Shown: one piece after another, positions 22,788-38,148 of the stretch
How the letters are laid out: each line of letters begins with the position of its first letter
How positions within the stretch are numbered: the first letter of the stretch is position 1
DNA from: Saccoglossus kowalevskii
Lineage: Eukaryota; Hemichordata; Enteropneusta; Harrimaniidae
DNA: 38,148 bases
Assembly: GCF_000003605.2 (NCBI RefSeq)
Contig: NW_003113464.1
Coordinates: 57,109 to 95,256 of the forward strand
Reading direction: 5' to 3'
The notes under the pieces: generated by a model
What the model saw: the letters and a program-made list of their open reading frames with translations, nothing else
Told to the model about the DNA's origin: nothing
Database searches by the model: none
Program-made: the position numbers and the translations under genes

Positions 22788-23324
22788 TCAATAGATTGGG
22801 TGTTTCTTAGGTAGCAATCGTCTCTGCAAGGTCTGTGTTGAAGAGGATAATGTATTATAGACCTCCAGTACAGTCGCAGTAATACACCTGGAGATGGAAG
22901 TCAGGGAGGCCAGCTTATCCTGTTTACAAGGGCCGTAACACAAAAACATGTGTTTGGTTTCCCGTCTGGAAAACCTGGTATGGTTCTCATAACAACTCAA
23001 TGCTCGGACCGGGCAGAGAAGCAATTCCTCCTGATCCTCCGGACCGACAATATTTGACAGTTGGGGTATGACGATCGGTTGAGGATCGTGTCCTGGGATT
23101 TGGTTCTTGGTGAAAAACCCAATTTGTGTCTTTAGTACAACTTGATCGTCCATAAAGGCGACGCAACCTTTTGCGAAGGACAGTGCGTCTAGCTCTGACC
23201 GGCGCCTACCCGAGGTGAGGGCCAGTAGGAAGACTGTTTTCCAAGTCAAAAACTTGAGTGGTGCTGAAGAGAGGAGCTCGAAAGGTGGTCTGCCTAGGGC
23301 TGCTAAAACAACCGACAGATCCAA
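22788..23324 (-). pseudogene. DIRS tyrosine recombinase remnant
   Basis: A 178-codon open frame holds the N-terminal and middle part of the catalytic domain. LTWKTVFLLALTSGRRRSEL is the block with the first catalytic arginine. It is followed by FFTKNQIPGHDPQPIVIPQL, CPVRALSCYENHT and MFLCYGPCKQ, which are typical of DIRS recombinases. The frame ends at KKHPIY before a recognisable H-x-x-R and catalytic tyrosine block. Downstream sequence to about 22600 has stops in all frames, so the C-terminal catalytic part is lost or scrambled. The enzyme would have joined the circular DNA intermediate to the target. Confidence 0.85.
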
Positions 23325-23542
23325 ATTAGGCGGTTCTCTTGTACGGGTTCTCGGCCTCTGATTATGGAAAGCAGTTAAGTCTCTTAATAATAGGCCAATC
23401 GGCTAGACTTGACCCCAAAGAGTTCTCTACGGCGGGGGACAAGGCTGACCTGTAGCCAACGATCGCTGCGTAAGACAAACCTACTTCGTCAAACAAGTGG
23501 ACAAAGAAGTCTGCTACCTGGCCGATAGAGGGATGGCATGGA

Positions 23543-24842
23543 TCAATCTTCCACTACACCAATTAGTGTGTACTCGCCATTTCGAGTTGTAGGCAGCGTT
23601 GGTGGAATCCCTGTTCGCCCTGGCCAGGATGTTGACAGCCCGCTTAGATAGACTTTCGTCTGTGTGAGTTTACTGAGAGCCTCCATACGTGTAAGTGGTT
23701 CACTGCTGGGCTTGCTTGCTGGCAGACCACCACTGTGTTGTCTGTGTGGAGCAGGACTCTGTGGTCTCGAACTTCGGGTAGAAAGCGTACTAGTGCTAGG
23801 CGCACTGCTTTCAGCTTGAGCCAGCTGATATGGTGGTCTGAAACCCACTGCGGGGGCCATATTCCTTGGGCATGTCTGTCCAATAGATGCGCTCCCCACC
23901 CTTGGAGGGAGGCGTCTGTTACCAGAGTCATAGCTGTGACGAGTGGGTCCAAGGGGACCCCCTGCCCGAGGTTGGTCAGTGACAACCACCAGGACAGGGT
24001 TTCCTTCGCTTGGTCCGGGATCAATACTCGCCTGTCTAGTTCCCGTAGGTGAGCTTGGTGTTCCAATAACGAGCATTGGACTGGGCGGCTGCGTAGAGTG
24101 GCCTGGGGAACTACCCTTCGAACGGAGGTCATCATTAGGAGGTCGCATTAGTTCGCGGAGGAACACTGAGGGAACGGTGACTAGGCGTTCTGCTAGGTTG
24201 CTTAGCGCTAGGCAACGTGCTTGAGATGGGCGAACCAGGCCTACCTCAGTGTCAAACTCCATGCCCAGAAACACCAACTGTTGAGTCGAGTCGGGTCGGG
24301 TCGGGATGGGACTTTTTCTGATTTACTAGGAAGCCCAACTGGTAGAGTAAACCAGTAAACTGCGTTAGCCTTACTTGTCTGGCTAATAACCCTTGTCTGG
24401 GTTGTGTAACAACCAGTCATCTAGGTACGGATTGATGTGTACCGACATTTGGTGGAGCAGCAGTACTACCTGTTTTATCACTCTGGTGAACACGTAGGGC
24501 GCTGTTTAGTCTGCTTAGGTTCAGAACCGGACGCCAGCCGCCTGTAGCTTTGGGTACTACAAATACATTTGAGTAGAAGCCCAGACTTAGCGCCGGCTGA
24601 ACTATTCTGTGTATGGCACCTTTTCTTAGCAAACTGTCTACTTCCTGTCTGATTGCTTCCGCCTTGCGGGGCTCCCCTGGCAGTGCCCGAGGGGGGGGGG
24701 GTGCACTGACAGGGGCAGTGGAGATGTCAGTGGTATTCTGTAACCGAGTGTCACCACCTGGAGTGTCCAGGGATCGGTTACCCGCTGCCTCCAAGCCGGA
24801 ATTCACCGGCGCAATCTGCGTGCAACAGGCATCTGTGGCCAT
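23543..24842 (-). pseudogene. DIRS reverse transcriptase / RNase H remnant
   Basis: The RT start is recognisable in 24842-24520: RKGAIHRIV, then GFYSNVFVVPKATGGWRPVL and NLSRLNS. It joins directly, in another frame, to YVFTRVIKQVVLLLHQMS and HINPYLDDWLLHNPDKGY. The catalytic YLDD is at 24416-24427. The block between, which carries the first catalytic aspartate motif in relatives, is missing. GMEFDTEVGLVRPSQARCLAL follows. RNase H appears at 24135-23644: VTDASLQGWGAHL, HHISWLKLKAVRLAL and LLHTDNTVVV. The expected catalytic glutamate of the second block appears as lysine (WLKLKA). Several frameshifts and stops confirm a dead copy. Confidence 0.9.
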
Positions 24843-24930
24843 GCGTCAAACATGCTTCCCCCGCTGCCGGGGTTGACAACCGCCGGAGGAGGAGCCACCA
24901 CCTGGTTCTCTATTTCCCAGGGGCGTGCTG

Positions 24931-26973
24931 CTACCCTTCCCTCCCGCGTAAGGGTATGACCATTTGGTTTGTTACACCCCAAAGCTCAGCGGCTGCACCC
25001 GCTATCTTCCCATCAAAGAGGGTGGGCGATGTCCAGTCTGTGTAACTGAGGCGGCCGCGTACTCCCTGACTCAGTTCGCCGCCGAAAACACACATGTCTA
25101 AAACTGCATCCCGCTGCACAGTAGTAGCCCCGGCCAAGAGAGCCATATGACACTGGAGGATATCGCACATAGCCGTGCGGTGGCCTACCATTAACTGTGT
25201 CGCCTGGTCTAGGAGGCGAGTGTGTTCTGTGTCTCAGAGTCCTGGATGCGCACAAGAATGCACTCCAGTGTGGCAGCCACGAATTCTAGGGAATTGATGG
25301 GTCGCAACTCTGCCCTCAGGGCGTGTTGGATAGTCTCAGACTGGGTCGATAAGAATGACCATGGAACGCGGCTGTTCCCCTTTACCCGGTTAGCAAAACA
25401 GAAATTTGTGGTACTGGGGTCAGGGGAAGGAGCCTTGGGGTCCGGTCAGGGGCTTCTGGTTTCGTCCCATGAATTGGGGTCCGAATCCGAAATTGCCCCG
25501 ATAGGGTAGCGTTTGGTCCAGCGAAAGGGGTTATGCAAAAGATTACCCCAGCCTGGGGCTTTTGGAGTTACCTCCTCTGCGGCTGACCAACGGCCGCCCC
25601 TCAACATCGTCTGCGCGCTGTCCGCCATGCTCAGTGCTCGACTGGTCCAGGGAAGACGTGCAGGTGGGGTCGATCTGGATCCCGGTGTCTGCGATCCCAT
25701 CAGCGTAGAAGCGACCATGAGTGATTGCTTTAGGATCGAGGATGGGGGAATATACATCGTGTCACCTGAACTGATAATATTCCGCATCACCCCAACGGCG
25801 TGGCTTACCGAGTCATTACGCATTGTGGTCTCACTGTATCCGACGCGAACGAACTGCCACCTCTCAGCTTAAAAATGTGGGCGAGAGCGTGTTCGAGAGT
25901 GCATCTCATGACAGGGTTGGTTTTCTCTGGGAACGCCAGTGGGTCGGCAAGAAGGAAGTTGAAACCCACAGCGGAGCTCGGACTTGAAGGTAAATTCCGG
26001 TACTACACTGCAAACCTTGGCTGGTTGAATGCGGGGGGCAGGTATAATGTATGCACTGCCCCGACAGCCCTGCCCCGAAAACGGAGTCTTGGCTACCAGC
26101 ATCTCCATTGGTGTTTCGTGTCCGAGGTCACCGAGGAGACCTGGTGTCACTAGCCTGAGCCTCGGCCTCCCCCAAGTTAGCAGAGCGGTCACGGCTGGGA
26201 AGAGACATGTCTAGAATGCGAACAGTGCTTTCTATGTTTCTTCCTGCTTGCCGGCTGAGAGGCCGCAGTGGAGACAGCTTGCTCCGACTGCATTTGGCCT
26301 GCCAGGGACACAATCTGCCCCAACAGACGCCTTTATTTCAGCGGCAAAACCGGCGCCGTGTGAGGATGGTTCCACTACGGGACCCTGGGTGCCCCCCCCC
26401 CCCCATAGGAGGAAAAACCTCTAGGGGCACAGCCTCGCTGTTGCCAGTGAAGTCGGGTAACCCGCTGCCTGAAAAAACAGACCGTGCAGATGCACTCTGA
26501 TCAGCGGGGGAAGACCGAAATACGTTGGTTCCTCCACCATGGGGCCTTTTGCTTGGTATCCCAGTACGAGTATGGTTAGCCGAGCTTGAGGACTTCTCAC
26601 TCATGCCAACGCACAACTCACCCATACCTAAGCAAGTTCCACCTTTTCGTGAGCGAGCAATGCGGTCAGTCTCGGCAATTTTCACAAACTGCTGGAAAGA
26701 ATCCCAGGCTTCAGAACCCTAGTGATTGCAAATGTTCTCTGGGCAGACGCCTGAACCCTGTACGCAAGCAATACAACAGTAGCGTTTAGCATGTGGGTTC
26801 CAGTCCTGCAAGTTCTGTGTACAATGGTTGCAGACCCGCCTCAAAAACTCAGGGGATAATACCGGCGGCGAGCTTCTGGCGTTGCCAGTGCATCTATCCA
26901 TTTCTAAATATATTGTAAATAAAAGACGACATGCATGCGGGAAACGAAAAACAGTTCTAAAAGGTGCCGCCAT
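24931..26973 (-). pseudogene. DIRS gag-like ORF1 remnant
   Basis: The frame from 26973 starts with a cysteine/histidine cluster (CNHCTQNLQDWNPH, CCIAC) that suggests metal binding. It then hits an in-frame TAG and resumes in the same frame with GSEAWDSFQQFVKIAETDRI, continuing to about 26130 through another stop. Later fragments in other frames (25823-25446, 25191-24931) include VQRDAVLDMCVFGGEL, which resembles the C-terminal part of DIRS ORF1 proteins. ORF1 is the nucleic-acid-binding coat protein of these elements. Assignment rests on position and composition; the cysteine cluster is the firmest sign. Confidence 0.7.
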
Positions 26974-27206
26974 GAAACCAACAAGTGGTTACGTGGTGGT
27001 GCCGGGTTTTAATTTCTTTGTTGTGGAAAAGCATAACACACAAAGGGGAAAATGACACGATGGTAAAAAGAAAAGAAAAACTTGTCCTACCAGCTAGAAT
27101 GTTGGATGCCGCGGCTGCGGCAATGACCCACGCTAGAAACCCGGACAGGAAAAAGCAAACGAGCCAGGCAGAGCCGCTCAGAATCATTCCCGACGAGGCG
27201 GAGATG

Positions 27207-27401
27207 AAAGAAGAGTGATTGTACGGCCGTCTATGGCGCCGCCATGTGGCCTCGGTCACATGGGTTCGTGACGTAAGGGTAAAAGAATCTTGGGGTCATG
27301 GGGTTTCCCCTGACCTAGATTCTATCTCTTCATCACCGGCAGAATCGCTGATTAATGCCTACAGTTCAAAATCATCATTTTGACAGACCATAGTCTTTGG
27401 T
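27207..27401 (-). repeat. DIRS right inverted terminal repeat
   Basis: The inverse of 21263-21447, with about nine of ten bases matching by eye. The outer extension TAATTGAACGTAGTGAATT (27403-27422) is complementary to the second half of the internal complementary region at about 22340-22362. Confidence 0.9.
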
Positions 27402-27422
27402 GGGTAATTGAACGTAGTGAAT

Positions 27423-28798
27423 TAACATATTCTATTGAGTTAATTTGCATATACTGTATGCTATTTTTCTTGGGAGAACAATGATAGGTGGTCGTATTGA
27501 TCGGCTACCAAGATTTCTACATCACTACATGCAACTGTGGCAATATATACATTTTCAGAGTTATTCATGTAAAGGAGATTTAACAGTACGGTAAGTTGAA
27601 ATTTCTGTGAACTTCGTTAATAATCTTTGAAATCCAGTCTCAGAATTTATATGTAATTCTGGAGATACATGTATAGTACGTCATACTCAACTTCATGGTT
27701 GTCTGTAATCTTGGTCATCACTGGTAATTTAAAATCATATGCTTCATGTAAACGAGCAATGTATTTTACACACACAGAGTACACCACTACGAGTCCCAAA
27801 CAGGATGTGATGCAACAACCACCACTATTTAAAGCATTTTCTGCCTATACCATACCACATGATACATTCAGTTTATGCTCTAAATTTTTCACATTATTTC
27901 CCCAAACTAGCTAAAAAATACACGATCAATTTGAACTAAAAATCCCCCTTATGTATTATAAGTGACAAAATGTCAGACTCCATCTGAGAACTGCAAAAGT
28001 ATTATAAGAATTGTGTGGGTGTGGACGGCAATATGTCACACAGCAATTCCATCTTTCAAGAACCTAAAATTAAAGTTGGGCAAGACATATTAAACAGAAT
28101 ACACAATTACACAAATTGCTGATCCTAATCAATAGACTGCTTTAATTGAAAGCACCATACAAAATAACAATTGCATCAAATTTCAAGATGAAAAACAATT
28201 TCTCAATACATCAACTTTTTTCATTAACCCTTTTCACACACACCCCCCCCCCACCCCAAGAATGAAGCAACTTTTTAATTCATTGCCAGAAAGACAACAC
28301 TCAACCAATGGTGTTGGTATATTAGGACTACCCAAGTTATAACAAAAAATAGTGTTTCTGGTAACCCGACCTTGCCTAATTTTTTGTTATGGCTAAACTA
28401 TAAAGTGGTCACTGAAGGGTATGCACTTCCTCTTTCTAGCTGCATGTTAGGTAAATTATTCACTACAGGCACATCGTCATTATGAAAATTCATTTACAAA
28501 AATCCTCCTATATTGACCAACATGCCCAGCCGTATGCAAGAAACCTACATGTACCTCCCTTATTCTTTTTTTTTCAATATTACCAGAAATACTATTTTAC
28601 TTGGCTTTTCATACTCCAGAGTAAAAAGATTAAATTAATAAAAAGCTCTAACTTTACAATATAGATTTAAGTAATACTATAGACTTCATCATAGTATATC
28701 TTAACTGAATATTTCTAAATCGACCACACCCATGTGCATGTGCAGAAGACAAGCTGCCACAAGTGCAGACAAACCAGTCAGCAGCAAATACAGCATAA
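27423..28798. other. Non-coding stretch
   Basis: AT-rich, with no gene recognised on either strand. A C-rich run lies near 28240-28258. Open frames at 27669 and 28482 have no domain features. Confidence 0.6.
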
Positions 28799-29337
28799 GT
28801 AGCCAAGGTGAGCATAGCATGTGCAGGCTAACCAGGTTGAGACATGTGTAGCCGATGTGAGCATAGCATGTGCAGGCTAACCAGGTTGAGACATGTGTAG
28901 CCAAGGTGAGCATAGCATGTGCAGGCTAACCAGGTTGAGACATGTGTAGCCGATGTGAGCATAGCATGTGCAGGCTAACCAGGTTGAGACATGTGTAGCC
29001 AATGTGAGCATAGCATGTGCAGGCTAACCAGGTCGAGACATATGTAGCTGATGTGAGCATAGCATATGCAGGCTAACCAGGTTGAGACATGTGTAGCCGA
29101 TGTGAGCATAGCATGTGCAGGCTAACCAGGTTGAGACATGTGTAGCCAAGGTGAGCATAGCATGTGCAGGCTAACCAGGTTGAGACATGTGTAGCCGATG
29201 TGAGCATACCATGTGCAGGCTCACCAGGTTGAGACATGTGTAGCGAAGGTGAGCATAGCATGAGCAGACAAGCCAGGTTGAGACAAGTGTAGCCAATGTG
29301 AGCATAACTTGTGCAGCTAAGCTGAGCATGCTGCAGC
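28799..29337. repeat. 49-bp minisatellite, about 11 copies
   Basis: The unit GTAGCCRANGTGAGCATAGC followed by ATGTGCAGGCTAACCAGGTTGAGACATGT repeats every 49 bp from 28799. Units alternate between GCCAAGGTG and GCCGATGTG, which hints at a 98-bp higher order in the first half. The last units are diverged. A period of 49 shifts frame every copy, so a minus-strand open frame reads all three phases of the unit in turn; it is not a gene. Confidence 0.95.
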
Positions 29338-29871
29338 ATAACTTAGCCAAGTTGAGCATAGCATGTACAGACAAGCCAGACTGCAAAATATGTGCATGTG
29401 CAGACAGTCAGCTGCGACTATTGCTGTTGATGGTGATATTTTACCATGCTATAAAGTAAAACTAAGTAAATTTAAGCACCATTATTCAAAATAGTAGTAA
29501 AAAAACAACATGACATTTTTTTGCCATGGATTGAAGTTACATTTACATGAAAAAGCATATATACAATAGGTTATAAAGCAGCCATCTGGGGCTACTACTC
29601 AGGCTTCTCTGACTGAGATTTTGGCAGTGTAATATTTGTAAGTAAGTTGCCAGCATTACATTCACAATTGGCATGCAGTAAAAAGCAGTGCTACCGAAAA
29701 TACTGTGAACCATCACATTTTTGCTGCTGCAAATGCCTTTTTATATAATTTGAGTGCACTTATGCAAGGACATATTTGGACAAATTTGCGAAAATTGCTG
29801 TGACCCCACAACTAGTGATATCCTTGTAAATTTGTTCTCTTGTAAAATTGAAGTGGTTTACATACACAGAA
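29338..29871. other. Non-coding stretch
   Basis: No gene or clear repeat is recognised. The first 60 bases carry degenerate units related to the preceding minisatellite (GCATAGCATGTACAGACAAGCCAG). Confidence 0.55.
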
Positions 29872-30068
29872 TACTGTAAAAGGATTAATTATTCACTGGG
29901 TTTTAATTTTGCTTATTTTGCTGACTGGAAAATGCGTTAAATTAAAACCCAGTGAATATTTAAAATTTAGCATAGAACACATTATCTAAATGATAAAACC
30001 CACTGAATATGCCTGAAATGGTAAATCAGCAAAATTTAAACCCAGTAAAAATTAGTCATTTTACGGTA
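29872..30068. mobile_element. MITE with about 45-bp terminal inverted repeats and TA ends
   Basis: The left arm begins TACTGTAAAAGGATTAATTA and continues TTCACTGGGTTTTAATTTTGC. The inverse of the right arm reads TACCGTAAAATGACTAATTT and continues TTACTGGGTTTAAATTTTGC. Two internal AAACCCASTGAATAT phrases repeat the arm sequence. The outer TA pair fits a TA target site. It shares the CTGTAAAA end with 2322-2513. It lies about 0.4 kb beyond the ALKBH5 stop codon. Confidence 0.8.
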
Positions 30069-30340
30069 GTTATTAAGTTTGTTAGTTGAACCCTTCTCTC
30101 CATGCACAGTACTTTACATATCAAGTATTTGGATATAGTAGTCTGTACTGAGATAGTGAATGCATCATATAATACACATAAATGTCTCTGAATGCATGCA
30201 AAATCAACAGAATATGGCACTAATCTCCCAATGTGACTGTTACCCTGCTTTGACGTCAACATAAATTTGTTCTAAATACAGAGAAAAACAAAAAATAGAA
30301 ATACGTGTTTAGTATATATCTTTACAATGAAATTAACGTC

Positions 30341-30346
30341 TTTAAT
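30341..30346 (-). terminator. Possible ALKBH5 polyadenylation signal (ATTAAA)
   Basis: ATTAAA on the minus strand about 85 bases past the ALKBH5 stop codon. It is the commonest variant of the AATAAA signal. No transcript end is visible from sequence, so this is a weak call. Confidence 0.3.
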
Positions 30347-30430
30347 ATGCTTTATATACACATGTAACCGTATCGGCATGTATCACTTTATACAACACAC
30401 CATCATACTGTAAAGATGCGTGGCAGATAC

Positions 30431-35884
<5,454 letters not shown>

Positions 35885-36272
35885 ATGGATGGTCAAAATA
35901 TCGCCATGGAATGTGGGAAATCAAATCGATCTGATGCCGGTCTGGATGACAGTCGTCCTGTTAGCGCCACCACAACACAACCTCAATATTCTGAAATACC
36001 TGATTTTCGAGTAGATTTTAGCGGCTGGGAATGTGCATCTGAGCCACAAGCGGGGTTAAGCTACCTAAGTCTTGTGCCAATTGACTATTTTGGCGCAGGG
36101 TATGAATTTTCGACCACTACCGAAGATTATAGTGGAAAAATCAAGAAACCCCGGCGTTCGAGGTTATTTTCCAGACGGGGGGCAGTGGTCTTACAAAACA
36201 GCCCTCTTGGCAAAGGGTCGCACCTTGTGAAGAAATTACACATTGCAGTAAACTCATCAGATTATACTGCAG
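35885..36272 (+). CDS. First coding exon of an unidentified gene divergent from ALKBH5
   Basis: The exon runs from ATG at 35885 (G at -3 and +4) to a donor CTGCAG|GTAAATTG at 36272, giving 129 codons plus 1 base (phase 1). I do not recognise the family. The start is polar and probably disordered (MDGQNIAMECGKSNRSDAGL). A more ordered part follows, with YSEIPDFRVDFSGWEC, LSYLSLVPIDYFGAGYEFST, a basic stretch KKPRRSRLFSRRGAVVL and GSHLVKKLHIAVNSSDYTA. No signal peptide or membrane segment is seen. An earlier short frame begins at the YY1-like ATG (35744, 12 codons) and could act as an upstream frame. The head-to-head position with ALKBH5, the good start context and the good donor argue for a real gene. 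No second exon is recognised before the right edge. Confidence 0.7.
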
Positions 36273-36739
36273 GTAAATTGCAACATAGATTTAAAGTATC
36301 TGTTTACCTCCATCATAACAAATTATTAATATGGTGACAACAATCACGCACCTCTAATTAGAACTTAGTGCGCATAAACCTAAAAATACATTTATTGACA
36401 GTGATAGAGGGACTATGATTTATTGTATGTTAATAGAGCATTTAAATATGACTTATTTTGACAGGAGACATTTGGAGAGGTAGCAAAGTACATAAACCAT
36501 ATTTATATGTAAATGAGATAGGTGTGTCTCGGGGTCAGCCCTATATTCCTTGGTATCTAGGACATTTTCCTTGGTACTAAGTTCCCTCAAATTGTTTACT
36601 GTAAAATACTTTATTGAAGCTGGAATTAATTTTCGCTGAAAAAAAACATCTTAGGTGTTTTGTATGGAATTTATTTTTCCTGATTTTTTAGAAGTTGAAT
36701 GTAAAATATAGAAAAAAAGGTATATTCGCTGGATTTTTT
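36273..36739 (+). other. Presumed intron 1 of the divergent gene, first part
   Basis: AT-rich sequence after the splice donor. A TACTGTAAAATAC end motif at about 36599 resembles the terminal sequence of the two TA-flanked MITEs in this window, but no partner end is visible. Nothing else is recognised. Confidence 0.5.
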
Positions 36740-37140
36740 AGCCTTCGCAGACGAAGTCTGCCGAAGGCTTATAGATTGGGTTCTGTCCGTCCGTCTGTTC
36801 GTCTGTCTTTTACCTCTTATAACTTTGATATGCTCTGTCCAATTTTTTTCAAAGTTGGTGCAAATGTAATTCTCAATGCCATACATATGCACGCCAAGTA
36901 TTTTTTTTATTCGCCAAAGTTTCATTGTGTTTTTCTGTGATTTTCAACATTTTACTAGTACAAGTGTCGAAATTTGCCGGAAAAATCCGAGTTTTAACGA
37001 CATCTCGCAAGAGAACTGGCATACCGTATTGCGCATGCGCCAGTCTAACCGCTAAGGAAATCGCCGTCTATTTCGTCAGAGGATATTGTATTCCGGGACT
37101 GTATCTTTCTTTGCACAAGGCTTACATAGATTAAATTCTA
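36740..37140 (+). mobile_element. Hairpin-headed dispersed repeat, copy 4
   Basis: The head hairpin at 36740-36769 is nearly perfect: AGCCTTCG-CAGAC, loop GAA, then GTCTG-CCGAAGGCT. CTTATAGATTGGG and TCTGTCCGTCCGTCTGTTCG follow. The downstream body (CTCTTATAACTTTGATATGC and so on) has no recognisable protein; the open frames crossing it are not supported. The 3' boundary is a guess. Confidence 0.65.
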
Positions 37141-37339
37141 TCTCAAAGGTAAGAAACTGTGCTTATGGTATTTATTATGAACTTTGATTTATCCTTTTGT
37201 GTCCTGACTTTAATGAGAAACTTGCGATCGCACAGTGTCACACTTTGCCAGAAAAACAGTCCTGCTATTATGGGATAACCAGGCAAATATATATGGGATA
37301 ACCAGGCAAACCATCATTTTGAAACATCACAGCTATTAC

Positions 37340-38148
37340 ATAACAGTGATATTGAATATTATCTTAACAGATCCTATAGTGACAATGATACAGACAAGGC
37401 AATTATTGACTTTGAAAATTTAATCACCTCCAAGTCTAAAAAAATCCATCAGAAAAGAGCTGAGAAGCCTTTCAAATTTGCTGGAAAAATTTCCCCAAAA
37501 CCCAAATATACGTGGTCGTTTCTTCCAAACAAGAAAACTGTTCAAAAAAACCATCAAAGAGAAGAAAAAACAAGAAAAAGCTCTACTACTAAACCAACTT
37601 GAAACCTCAAAAGAAAACCCTTCTGAATTCTGAAAAACATTGCGTGAAATGAATAATGAAGAATCGCACAACGAGTGTAACAATATAAAACCAGTTGAAT
37701 GGCTTTCATATTTTAAAAAATTATTTAATGCAAACTCCACATTCCACAGTGATGATTTAACTACTGAATTAAAGAAAAAAGAAGAACACATGGCTCTTAA
37801 TTCTGACTTCAACGGTCCAATTCTAAAAGATGAAATTTTAAAAGGGATTAACCTATTGAAAAATAATAAAGCTTCAAGTCAAGATAAAATTTGCAATGAA
37901 ATGCTAAAACACAGCCCAAGCCAACTTACTGAAAGCCATACATAAGCTTTTTAATATAATTTTTAATTCAAACCACTTTCCAGATTCTTGGAACCTCAGT
38001 TTTTTGATACCAATCCACAAATCCGGCTCCAAATCCAACCCATCTAACTATAGAGGCATTGCCATTTCTAGTTGCCTTGGCAAATTATTTACAAGCATTC
38101 TAAACATTAGACTAACCACATTCTTAGAGAAAAGAATATACTTTCAAA
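37340..38148 (+). pseudogene. Non-LTR retrotransposon (LINE) fragment: linker and reverse transcriptase N-terminus
   Basis: The translation shows a basic helical linker (NLLEKFPQNPNIRGRFFQTR, KKTIKEKKKQEKALLLNQ, ENPSEF). It is followed by RT blocks: FNGPILKDEILKGINLLKNN, KASSQDKICNEMLK, then LIPIHKSGSKSNPSNYRGIA and SSCLGKLFTSILNIRL. Reading needs three corrections: a frameshift near 37448, an in-frame TGA at about 37630 (between F and K, where relatives have W), and a frameshift near 37920. The element runs off the right edge before the catalytic YxDD block. It would copy itself by target-primed reverse transcription; this copy is dead. The clade is not clear (jockey/I-like by general look). 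It is probably inside the intron of the divergent gene. Confidence 0.9.

Larger units (their letters stand above)
21220..27422 (-). mobile_element. DIRS-type tyrosine-recombinase retrotransposon (decayed, about 6.2 kb with gap)
   Basis: The coding strand is minus, so the 5' end is at the right. The element has inverted terminal repeats (21263-21447 and 27207-27401), unique terminal extensions, and an internal complementary region near the 3' end (about 22290-22380). The coding remnants occur in the order gag, reverse transcriptase/RNase H, tyrosine recombinase. This combination is diagnostic of DIRS elements, which integrate by a recombinase instead of a DDE integrase and make no target duplication. 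Stops, frameshifts and an RT deletion make this copy non-autonomous. A 530-base run of N interrupts its left side. It is GC-richer than the surrounding DNA, consistent with insertion. Confidence 0.93.

Noticed and set aside
26957-27259. Minus-strand frame with a hydrophobic segment at the DIRS 5' end
   Set aside because: It starts inside the terminal repeat and overlaps the leader before ORF1. No DIRS protein is known with this content, so a chance frame is likelier.
28701-29386. Minus-strand repetitive frames with STWLACTCYAHLGYTCLN-like repeats
   Set aside because: The 49-bp period is not a multiple of 3, so the frame cycles through all phases of a minisatellite.
36925-37134. Plus-strand 69-codon frame after hairpin repeat copy 4
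   Set aside because: It lies in the body of the dispersed repeat, with no domain and no splice signals.

Overview
This window is nuclear DNA from an animal, most likely a marine invertebrate such as a lophotrochozoan, hemichordate or cephalochordate; the sequence alone does not settle the phylum. Coding exons are few, short and far apart, with GT-AG introns of kilobase size. Intergenic DNA is AT-rich and holds minisatellites, MITEs, a DIRS-type retrotransposon, a non-LTR retrotransposon fragment and a 530-base assembly gap (21514-22043). Nothing looks bacterial, and most long open frames are repeat artefacts.

Left part (1-12.2 kb, minus strand): two tandem paralogues encode secreted or type I membrane proteins with a TPM domain, the fold of TLP18.3/Psb32/MOLO-1. 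The upstream copy (12160 to 7600) is complete in four exons (288 residues). The second copy (3255 to beyond the left edge) shows only exons 1 and 2. Both copies use the same intron phases, so they arose by gene duplication.

Middle (12.2-30.4 kb): there is no clear conserved gene. A TATA box precedes a 53-codon frame for a possible small membrane protein at 16.7 kb. Repeats dominate: hairpin-headed dispersed elements, short tandem arrays, and a decayed 6.2-kb DIRS element (21220-27422, coding strand minus). The DIRS copy keeps inverted terminal repeats and an internal complementary region, with remnants of gag, reverse transcriptase/RNase H and tyrosine recombinase.

Right part (30.4-38.1 kb): a complete three-exon ALKBH5, the RNA m6A demethylase (362 residues), lies on the minus strand with all catalytic residues. 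Its intron 1 holds a 39-bp minisatellite. Its promoter is only 386 bp from the start codon of a divergent plus-strand gene of unknown identity, of which exon 1 is visible. A hairpin-headed repeat and a broken LINE follow, apparently inside that gene's first intron.

The most unusual signal is a set of dispersed repeats that each begin with a hairpin. The hairpin sequence differs between copies while the pairing, the following CTTAT and the GTCC-rich stretch after it are kept.
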